5,195 nucleotides of DNA from Deltaproteobacteria bacterium (lineage in GTDB: Bacteria > Desulfobacterota > JADFXK01): NCBI GenBank assembly GCA_015233285.1, contig JADFYA010000272.1, positions 1 through 5,195 of the forward strand. The letters are read 5' to 3'. Each line of letters begins with the position of its first letter. Position 1 is the first letter of the stretch. A program made the position numbers and the translations under genes. The notes under the pieces are model-generated. The model ran no database searches. It was not told where the DNA came from and was given only the letters and a program-made list of their open reading frames with translations. Positions 1-5,195 of this stretch are shown piece by piece.

Positions 1-201
1 GATTTGCCGAGTCTTAAGGAAATTGAGGCCATGTCCTCAGCCACGGATGACCGGCAAATAACCTTGCCTTTAACCCTGGATAAAAAGACCGAGGGCCAGC
101 GTCAGATGGAAAATTTACTGGCCCGTCTGGAAGAAAATGCGCCGGAATTATACCAAATCCAATCAGCAGACAGAGAGACAACCGGAGAAGACCCCCAATA
201 G
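1..201 (+). CDS. scpB: ScpB C-terminal end (partial; segregation and condensation protein B)
   Basis: Only the last 66 codons are present; the reading frame is open from base 1 and ends at TAG 199-201. The visible start reads DLPSLKEIE, which matches the short conserved LP(S/T/P)L-type segment that follows the second winged-helix domain at the end of ScpB proteins. ScpB binds the kleisin ScpA and, with SMC, forms the bacterial condensin that compacts and separates chromosomes in the cytoplasm. After this segment comes a polar, acidic tail of about 57 residues, ending in a charged helix-like stretch (QMENLLARLEEN); many ScpB proteins stop much closer to the LPxL segment. The next gene, rluB, starts inside this one with a 65-nt overlap, and scpB-rluB adjacency is common in bacteria, which supports the call. 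Nine residues carry most of the identification, so it rests on motif plus context. The true start lies outside the window. Confidence 0.72.
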   Translation, partial: DLPSLKEIEAMSSATDDRQITLPLTLDKKTEGQRQMENLLARLEENAPELYQIQSADRETTGEDPQ

Positions 202-1432
202 GACCAGTCCGGGAAGGCCGAAGCCGGCTCCATCGTCTCACATCCCCGCCAAGAATCGACCATCTCAGCCGACATCCCCAACCCAGGCCGCGGCGGCGAG
301 ATATAACCAACGTCCCGAACCCTGGAACCGTGAGACGACATCTTCCCGGCCGAGAACGCGAACTGCACCCGGCGAGGTCAGACCCCGGTCCAATTCCGAC
401 CGCACTTGGCCCCAGTCCGGTTCCGGAGCGGATAGACCCCAGTCCGGTTCGGGGAGATATAACCAACGCCCCGGAGCCGATAGACCCCAGGCTGACCACG
501 GATCAGACAGACGACCGGCCGCGGCATCAAGATATAGACCGGCTTCCGACCCCTCCTCCCGGGAAACATCATCTTCCCGGCCGAGAACTCGATCTGGACC
601 CGGCGAATCCCGGCCCCGTTCAAGCTCCGACCGTAGTTGGCGCCAGGCTGGTCCCGGAGCTGGCCCGCAACGGCTGCAAAAATTGATCGCCAACGCCGGC
701 GTGGCCTCCCGGCGCAAGGCAGAGACATTCATTTTAGCCGGCCGGGTGACCGTGAATAATCAAATCACCACGACCCTGGGTGTCAAAGCGGACCCGACCA
801 GGGATACCATTCTATTAGATGGAGTACCGTTAGCCGGTCCCGGAGCGCCGGTGATATTAAAAATGAATAAGCCCATTAACGTGGTCACAACCTTAGATGA
901 TCCCCAGGGGCGGCCGACTGTGGCGGATTTGGTAGCGGATTTCGGCCGGAGAGTCTATCCCGTCGGCCGGCTGGACTTTGACACTGAAGGATTGCTCCTG
1001 TTGACCAATGACGGAGAATTGGCCCACCGGATTCAGCATCCCTCGTTTCAGGCGCCGAAGGTCTATAAGGTCAAGGTCGAAGGCCGGGTCGGTGACGAAA
1101 CCCTGGACCGGCTCCGTCAGGGGGTGGAGATTGACGGACGGATGACCGCGCCCGCGCTGGTGGACCTTTTGAAAGTCTACCAGGACCGAAGCTGGCTGGA
1201 AATCACTTTGATCGAAGGCCGCAACCATCAGATAAAACTGATGTGCGAATTGGTGGGCCATCCCACTTTGCGGATCAAACGGACGTCCGTTGGGCCGATC
1301 AAGCTGGGCTCGCTTAAGCCCGGCCAGTATCAACGGTTGACTTTTGCGGAGACGGTCGGTCTTAAGAAACTGGTTGGACTGGTCACGCGAGACCGGGATT
1401 CGGGGCCGGCCCCGCGGCACCATCGATCCTAG
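137..1432 (+). CDS. rluB: RluB-type 23S rRNA pseudouridine synthase with long Arg/Pro-rich N-terminal extension
   Basis: This is a 431-residue member of the RsuA/RluB/RluE/RluF family, which converts a specific uridine of ribosomal RNA to pseudouridine; RluB acts on 23S rRNA helix 80 (U2605 in E. coli). Residues 1-175 are low-complexity, rich in R, P, S, G and Q, with internal repeats, and are probably disordered. Residues 178-225 form an S4 RNA-binding domain (RLQKLIANAGVASRRKAE, then GRVTVN). The synthase domain runs from about 238 to 405: KMNKP at 242-246, catalytic motif GRLDFDTEGLLLLTNDG with nucleophile Asp280, and the late motif EGRNHQIKLM (360-369) followed by VGHPTLRIKR. ATG 137 was chosen because GGAAG at 129-133 precedes it and no ATG occurs in frame between it and the S4 domain. 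The 65-nt overlap with scpB suggests co-transcription and translational coupling. RluB rather than RsuA is inferred from the scpB neighbour and overall motif style; the family call is near certain, the exact target less so. Confidence 0.9.
   Translation: MRRNYTKSNQQTERQPEKTPNRTSPGRPKPAPSSHIPAKNRPSQPTSPTQAAAARYNQRPEPWNRETTSSRPRTRTAPGEVRPRSNSDRTWPQSGSGADRPQSGSGRYNQRPGADRPQADHGSDRRPAAASRYRPASDPSSRETSSSRPRTRSGPGESRPRSSSDRSWRQAGPGAGPQRLQKLIANAGVASRRKAETFILAGRVTVNNQITTTLGVKADPTRDTILLDGVPLAGPGAPVILKMNKPINVVTTLDDPQGRPTVADLVADFGRRVYPVGRLDFDTEGLLLLTNDGELAHRIQHPSFQAPKVYKVKVEGRVGDETLDRLRQGVEIDGRMTAPALVDLLKVYQDRSWLEITLIEGRNHQIKLMCELVGHPTLRIKRTSVGPIKLGSLKPGQYQRLTFAETVGLKKLVGLVTRDRDSGPAPRHHRS
332..640 (+). 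repeat. Duplicated 78-nt coding segment in the rluB extension
   Basis: Bases 332-409 and 563-640 encode two 26-residue copies, E66-W91 and E143-W168, spaced exactly 77 codons apart. They share 20 of 26 residues, including RPRTR, PGE, RPR and SDR, and end in W. At DNA level 19 bases are identical at 339-357 and 570-588. A further direct repeat of 14 bases (agatataaccaacg) is present at 299-312 and 455-468, encoding RYNQR. The arrangement indicates in-frame duplication with later drift inside a disordered RNA-binding-like tail. Confidence 0.85.
410..463 (+). repeat. Tandem 27-nt (nine-codon) repeat in rluB
   Basis: Two adjacent nine-codon units, 410-436 (PQSGSGADR) and 437-463 (PQSGSGRYN), share their first 14 bases exactly (ccccagtccggttc at 410-423 and 437-450). 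A partial third echo, gatagaccccag, occurs at 431-442 and again at 479-490. The repeats keep the rluB frame, so copy-number change would lengthen or shorten the extension without breaking the gene. Confidence 0.8.
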
Positions 1433-1697
1433 CCGGCGGCCTGCTGCGGAGCATCAAATTCGGCCGGATAATAATGACGACACAGGCTCTTTCAACTGGA
1501 TCTGCGTCCTGCTGGATCCTGAACTGGAACACATTAGGGACTGGCTTAAGATTAACCGGAAAGGGCCGAAGCTTAATGAACTCCCGGCCAATATCAGGCA
1601 GAAACGACAGATCTAAACAATATATAAGAATAAACGCCGGGAACAGAGTTCGTCTTCCCTTGAGGCGTCGTCCATTTGAAGCAAACCACCACATCGG

Positions 1698-1717
1698 GGC
1701 CGGGATTCATTCCGGCC
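1698..1717 (+). terminator. GC-rich hairpin, terminator- or attenuator-like, ahead of the methylase gene
   Basis: GGCCGGGA (1698-1705) pairs with TTCCGGCC (1710-1717) around a four-base TTCA loop: seven Watson-Crick pairs and one G-T wobble. It is followed by TTTCTAAT, so the T run is short (three) and termination would be weak. It ends 29 bases before the ribosome binding site of the methylase gene. It could end read-through transcription from scpB-rluB or attenuate expression of the methylase-nuclease pair; the sequence alone does not decide. Confidence 0.4.
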
Positions 1718-1746
1718 TTTCTAATACCCCAACACGGTATGAACCC

Positions 1747-1750
1747 AAGG
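1747..1750 (+). promoter_or_regulatory. Ribosome binding site supporting the methylase start at 1759
   Basis: AAGG sits eight bases upstream of ATG 1759. This placement, together with conserved sequence starting immediately afterwards (HKWFARRP at residues 32-39), favours 1759 over the upstream in-frame ATG at 1474. It is short, so it supports the start but does not prove it. Confidence 0.45.
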
Positions 1751-1758
1751 CGGTTAGA

Positions 1759-3966
1759 ATGATAGAAGATGGTTTTGACATTCCCTTCGTCGCAGACCTG
1801 GCATTGCGTGAAAAGCAGATTCAGCAAAACTACCGTCCCATAATTTCAGTACACAAATGGTTCGCTCGACGTCCCGGCACACTCTTCCGCTCTCTTCTTC
1901 TGGCCGAATTTGTAGATAAGCCCCTAAAAGAGGCTTTTTTTATGGCCAACAACTTGAGCGGCAAACGAATTGCAGATCCATTTATGGGCGGCGGTACTCC
2001 TCTTATAGAAGCCAACCGCATGGGATGTGACGTCATCGGTTATGACATTAACCCCATGGCCTACTGGATTGTGAAGCAGGAAATAGAGCCCCTCGACTTA
2101 AACGCCTATGAAACGGCTGCACAACTATGCCGTCAGTATCTGGAAAACGAAATTGGGCATCTCTATAGAACGCGATGTTCGATTTGTGGGACCGATCAGG
2201 CAAATGTCAAATACTTCTTGTGGGTCAAATACCTTTCTTGCGTCAAATGTGGTGAGCGGATAGACTTGTTTCCCGGTTACCTACTGGCAGGCAACGTCAG
2301 ACACCCCAAGAATGTCTTTGTGTGCCCGCAGTGCGGTGAACTTAGTCAAACTGAAGACAGAAGCAACCCCGGGCTGTGTGGATTCTGTCGTTCAGCATTG
2401 GCCGTTGAGGGACCTGCTAAGAAAGGCCAATGTAAATGTAACCATTGCGGAACAATTAACCGATTTCCGCGAGCCGAGACCGGTCCACCAAATCACCGCC
2501 TGTTTGCTATAGAATACTACTGTACTAATTGTAACCACACTTGCAAGGGGCGTTTTTTCAAGAAACCTGACCAGGATGATCTCGAGAATGTAGACTCGGC
2601 TGTATCCAGATGGTCAATAGAGCAGACACGGTTTGTTCCCGACGATGTCATCCCTTCAGGGGATGAAACCGACCGCCTTCATCGCTGGGTTTACCATTAT
2701 TACCGGGAGATGTTTAACGCCCGGCAGCTTCTTGGGTTGGAGCTTTCAGCTCGGGTTGTGGCCTCAAACGAGGATGAACGATTGAAAGGGGCTCTGGCCA
2801 CAAACCTCTCAGACTTGCTTCGCTATCAGAACATGCTTTGTCGATATGATAATATTTCATTGAAATCACTTGATATTTTTTCAATCCACGGATTTCCTGT
2901 AGGGTTAATTCAATGTGAATCAAATATTCTGGGAACAATTGATCCCGGCAAAGGCGTATGTGTCGGAAGTGGTGGATGGGCAAATATTATCGAAAAATTT
3001 TTTAAGGCTAAATCCTATTGCGACGCTCCATTCGAGGTCCGGTATCGAGGTAAAAAAAAGGAGATTGTTACGATTTGCGGAGAGTGGATCGGCGATTATC
3101 TAAATGGAAAGGATGATAAACAGCGTGAAGTCATGCTGCGTTGTGGTGATGCAGCGACCGCGGAATTTCCACCGGAGTCCCTTGACGCCGTCTTCACAGA
3201 CCCGCCATATTTCGGGAATGTCCAGTATGCGGAATTAATGGATTTTTGTTATGTTTGGCTGCGGCGGTTGATCGGTCAATCTTCCCATGAGTTCGCGGCA
3301 CCCTCCACTAGAAGAAGTGAAGAACTTACTGGTAACGACAATATGGGCCGGGGAATAATCCATTTTACAGATGGGTTGTCTGCCGTGTTTCAACGAATGG
3401 CCGAGGCTTTGAAGCCGGGAGCGCCGCTGGCCTTTACTTACCATCATAATGACATTAAAGCCTACCATTCTGTGGCTGTAGCCATACTAGACGCCGGATT
3501 GACCTGCTCTGCGTCGATCCCTTGCCCTGCGGAGATGGGAGGGTCGATTCACATTAACGGCACCGGTTCCTCGATTTTGGACACCGTGTTTGTTTGCCGA
3601 TCAAAGGGTAAATTTTCAAGTGAATTGCTGCCGGAAACACCGGCAGGCGTAGCGACACTAGTCAATAAAGATATCGAAAAACTTGTTAAAGGAAACGTAA
3701 AACCCACTTCCGGTGACATAAGGTGCATCACGTATGGGCACTTGATTCGGCTCGTTATCTGGCATTTGCGAAAAAGCTGGAATAATACGGAGTCGACTGA
3801 AAGACGTATTGCCAGGGTGACTGAATGGTTATTCCATTTTGGCAATTGGCCGGAAATTGAAAAACACCTGGGCGGCGTGGACAAACCAAGAAGGCCCAAC
3901 CTTCCCCTTTTCGAGCAAGGGTGCCATCAAACATTGAGAAACAAGTATGCCGAAGTATCCTTTTGA
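1759..3966 (+). CDS. Adenine-type DNA methyltransferase with internal zinc-cluster insertion (COG1743/DUF1156-like)
   Basis: This 735-residue protein probably transfers methyl groups from S-adenosylmethionine to DNA adenine (N6), or possibly cytosine N4. In order it shows HKWFARRP (32-39), resembling the WWARRP motif of DUF1156 methylases; SAM-binding motif I DPFMGGGT (73-80) followed by VIGYDINP (93-99), whose D96 would bind the ribose; a cysteine-rich block at 140-262 with pairs C140/C143, C161/C164, C189/C192, C207/C210, C227/C230 and C255/C258, probably zinc-binding; a linker; GSGGW (403-407); and catalytic motif IV DPPY (481-484) inside DAVFTDPPYFGNVQYAEL. The order motif I, long insert, motif IV resembles alpha-class amino-methylases, so the insert may help choose the target. 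ATG 1759 is preferred over 1474 because the extra N-terminus looks non-coding. The nuclease gene overlaps its 3' end by 20 nt, which suggests it protects host DNA in a restriction-modification pair. The local base composition is uneven: bases 2821-2880 have only 17 G+C in 60. Methylase function is confident; specificity is unknown. Confidence 0.88.
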   Translation: MIEDGFDIPFVADLALREKQIQQNYRPIISVHKWFARRPGTLFRSLLLAEFVDKPLKEAFFMANNLSGKRIADPFMGGGTPLIEANRMGCDVIGYDINPMAYWIVKQEIEPLDLNAYETAAQLCRQYLENEIGHLYRTRCSICGTDQANVKYFLWVKYLSCVKCGERIDLFPGYLLAGNVRHPKNVFVCPQCGELSQTEDRSNPGLCGFCRSALAVEGPAKKGQCKCNHCGTINRFPRAETGPPNHRLFAIEYYCTNCNHTCKGRFFKKPDQDDLENVDSAVSRWSIEQTRFVPDDVIPSGDETDRLHRWVYHYYREMFNARQLLGLELSARVVASNEDERLKGALATNLSDLLRYQNMLCRYDNISLKSLDIFSIHGFPVGLIQCESNILGTIDPGKGVCVGSGGWANIIEKFFKAKSYCDAPFEVRYRGKKKEIVTICGEWIGDYLNGKDDKQREVMLRCGDAATAEFPPESLDAVFTDPPYFGNVQYAELMDFCYVWLRRLIGQSSHEFAAPSTRRSEELTGNDNMGRGIIHFTDGLSAVFQRMAEALKPGAPLAFTYHHNDIKAYHSVAVAILDAGLTCSASIPCPAEMGGSIHINGTGSSILDTVFVCRSKGKFSSELLPETPAGVATLVNKDIEKLVKGNVKPTSGDIRCITYGHLIRLVIWHLRKSWNNTESTERRIARVTEWLFHFGNWPEIEKHLGGVDKPRRPNLPLFEQGCHQTLRNKYAEVSF

Positions 3967-4978
3967 AGTAGCCATTGAGGACATCTCCAGGACCCCGGAA
4001 CCTTACGTGGATGCCGTGTTCTCATGCCTGGAGTCTGAATTCCTAATAATGCCCAGAGGAACTGGATTTGTCGATTATTCGGTCTTTGAAAATGGATATG
4101 AAGCATTGAAGGTGGCAACTTCCGGCTTCACCGCCTTTGAAGTTGAGCGAATATACTTCGTGGTGACCTCCGAGCCGATTTCTCTTATTGTTTTAAGGAT
4201 GATGCTGGGATTTACGCCTCCCGAATGGGGATATATAACGAGCCAGAGATCAGGGGTCGAGGTCTCACAAGGGTTTGTGCGTAGCCTCGATCGAAAGATA
4301 CGTATGGCTCCTGAATCACCTCTTAGCCTCAACGGGGTTACGAAAGTCCGGCTTAATGCACTCATCAAAACGGCTTGCGATTTGATTACGGAAGGCGCAC
4401 CACAAGTACCGGAAGACAAACTTCATCGCCTTGACAAAGCCGACACAAGGAATGGATTTAATAGCTTAAGAAATCTTGCCGGCATGGGAGCGCCCTATGC
4501 CATGCTCTTATACGAGCGGTTTCTCGGAAGGCCATTCGCAGGACACCGTGATTCGGTCAGTGAACTGGTCGGGGATATCCTGGAATCCGCGATTGAGAAC
4601 ATATTGGGCGAGGCCGGGATCAGCTATCGTAAAACCAAGAGGGCGGAGCGCGTTGAAGGCTTTGACCAGACGCCGGATTTCATCATTCCGAGTGAATTCA
4701 ACCCTCAGATTATCATTGAGGCAAAAATTACGGAGGATGATGGCACGGCGAGGGATAAAGTAACCCGAATCCAGCATCTCGGCGAACTGAGCCTGGCTGG
4801 TCGGTCCTGGGATAATCCAAAATATGAGGTTGTTGCATGTGTAGGTGGGCGTGGCTTCGGTGTGCGCCGCGAAGACATGAAGAAGATGATTCTGGCTACA
4901 AGAGGAAAGGTTTTTACGATCAAGACCCTCGACCGATTGGTGGAATGCACTCGGTTAATGGAATTTCGGGCCAGATAG
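3947..4978 (+). CDS. Probable restriction endonuclease, PD-(D/E)XK fold, with unrecognised N-terminal region
   Basis: This is a 343-residue soluble protein with no signal peptide or membrane segment. The C-terminal part carries a readable PD-(D/E)XK nuclease core: a helix with acidic residues (SELVGDILESAIENIL, 205-220), then TPDFIIP with D244, a strand ending IIIEAK with E258 and K260, and a following helix with Q276 (RIQHL). These are the usual metal-binding and catalytic positions, and none is missing. Residues 1-200 match no family I can name; they contain hydrophobic strand-like runs (ERIYFVVTSEPISLIVLRMMLGF, 67-89) and could hold the DNA-recognition part. ATG 3947 lies 20 nt inside the methylase gene, typical of translational coupling; only a weak purine run (TGAGAA) precedes it. 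Next to a DNA methylase the best reading is the cutting half of a type II-like restriction-modification system. A DNA repair or Mrr-like methyl-directed nuclease is a less likely alternative, because pairing with a methylase argues for modification-sensitive cutting. Confidence 0.75.
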   Translation: MPKYPFEVAIEDISRTPEPYVDAVFSCLESEFLIMPRGTGFVDYSVFENGYEALKVATSGFTAFEVERIYFVVTSEPISLIVLRMMLGFTPPEWGYITSQRSGVEVSQGFVRSLDRKIRMAPESPLSLNGVTKVRLNALIKTACDLITEGAPQVPEDKLHRLDKADTRNGFNSLRNLAGMGAPYAMLLYERFLGRPFAGHRDSVSELVGDILESAIENILGEAGISYRKTKRAERVEGFDQTPDFIIPSEFNPQIIIEAKITEDDGTARDKVTRIQHLGELSLAGRSWDNPKYEVVACVGGRGFGVRREDMKKMILATRGKVFTIKTLDRLVECTRLMEFRAR

Positions 4979-5195
4979 CCTTTTGACCGGGTTGATTTTT
5001 CAGTTGTGTTCTGAACATTATTCTGATATTATTCAAACCCTTTAGCAAATTCGAGGATTGCTCGACTTTATTGACGCCCGAAATTGGTATCTCACATTTC
5101 GCGGCAGGCTGTTCAAAAAACGCGACAAAGAAGACGCCGGGAGGACGCACGGATTTCTTGGGGTTCTCTTTAAACCTTTGCATCCTCATATGTTG
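4979..5195. other. Downstream flank without convincing gene; minus-strand open frame of doubtful status
   Basis: No + strand gene is seen. A minus-strand frame of 89 codons (5189 to 4920) would begin MRMQRFKENPK and run 59 bases into the 3' end of the nuclease gene in the opposite direction. It has no recognised domain, and its ribosome binding site would lie at the window edge. Small hairpins occur: TCGAG (5051-5055) with CTCGA (5061-5065), and CGAAAT (5079-5084) with ATTTCG (5096-5101); neither has a T run that would make a clear terminator. The stretch may be plain intergenic DNA or part of a dispersed repeat. Confidence 0.4.

Larger units (their letters stand above)
1433..1758. other. Gap between rluB and the methylase gene; leader region without convincing gene
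   Basis: These 326 bases have no convincing gene. The methylase frame is open back to an ATG at 1474, but the 95 extra residues it would add (basic, Trp/Asn-rich, starting MTTQALSTGS) lack the look of a folded domain, and the conserved methylase motifs begin only after 1759. A second open frame ending at the TAA 1614-1616 gives a more protein-like end (DPELEHIRDWLKINRK) but has no good start outside rluB, so it may be a gene remnant or chance. Near 1615-1630 there is an A/T-rich patch with TATATAAG, a possible -10, but no good -35 is seen. A strong hairpin lies at 1698-1717. The gap probably marks the junction between the housekeeping pair and the inserted module. Confidence 0.5.

Noticed and set aside
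14..732. Long minus-strand and alternate-frame open frames opposite the rluB extension
   Set aside because: They mirror the GC-rich, repetitive coding strand; their translations are Gly/Arg/Ser repeats, while the + strand frame leads directly into an S4 and synthase domain.
1401..1414. Perfect 14-base palindrome CGGGGCCGGCCCCG near the end of rluB
   Set aside because: It lies within coding, GC-rich DNA, has no loop and no T run; chance is sufficient and there is no second copy to suggest an operator.
1564..1589. Inverted repeat GGCCG/CGGCC as an rluB terminator
   Set aside because: Five-base stem with a 16-base loop and no T run.
1598..1628. Possible promoter with TATATAAG as -10
   Set aside because: The matching -35 position (1598-1603) reads GCAGAA, a poor match; an A/T-rich patch alone is not enough.
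1474..1758. Upstream in-frame extension of the methylase from ATG 1474 (95 more residues)
   Set aside because: The extension has no recognisable domain and a composition unlike the rest of the protein; ATG 1759 has AAGG upstream and conserved motifs begin soon after it.
4968..4985. GGC...GCC followed by TTTT at the end of the nuclease gene as a terminator
   Set aside because: The stem has only three good pairs; too weak to call.
1..5195. tRNA, rRNA, CRISPR array or insertion-sequence ends
   Set aside because: No cloverleaf, regularly spaced repeats, transposase motifs or matching terminal inverted repeats were seen.

Overview
The window looks like a bacterial chromosome segment in which a conserved housekeeping pair is followed by a compact, probably horizontally acquired DNA methylation/restriction module. 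All supported genes lie on the + strand. The scpB-rluB order is found in several bacterial groups, including Desulfobacterota (former Deltaproteobacteria). Together with the moderately GC-rich housekeeping DNA this makes a Desulfobacterota-like host plausible, but the window does not prove it.

Bases 1-1432 are housekeeping. The window opens inside the last 66 codons of scpB, the kleisin-partner subunit of SMC condensin. Overlapping it by 65 nt is rluB, an RsuA/RluB-type 23S rRNA pseudouridine synthase with an S4 domain, a catalytic GRLD motif and an unusually long (about 175 residues) Arg/Pro/Ser/Gly-rich repetitive N-terminal extension.

Bases 1433-1758 form a 326-nt gap. It is formally open in the frame of the downstream gene, but the translation does not look like protein. 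It holds a strong GC hairpin (1698-1717) just ahead of the next ribosome binding site.

Bases 1759-4978 are the accessory module. First comes a 735-residue adenine-type DNA methyltransferase with an HKWFARRP motif, a DPFMGGGT motif I and a DPPY motif IV. About six cysteine pairs sit between motifs I and IV, a layout like COG1743/DUF1156 Zn-ribbon methylases. Overlapping it by 20 nt is a 343-residue protein with a PD-(D/E)XK nuclease core (D244, E258, K260) behind a long N-terminal region I do not recognise. The simplest reading is a two-gene restriction-modification system in which the first gene protects and the second cuts. It is noteworthy because methylases of this type usually sit in larger multi-gene clusters.

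Bases 4979-5195 contain no convincing gene. A minus-strand open frame there may be part of an intergenic repeat or a shadow.
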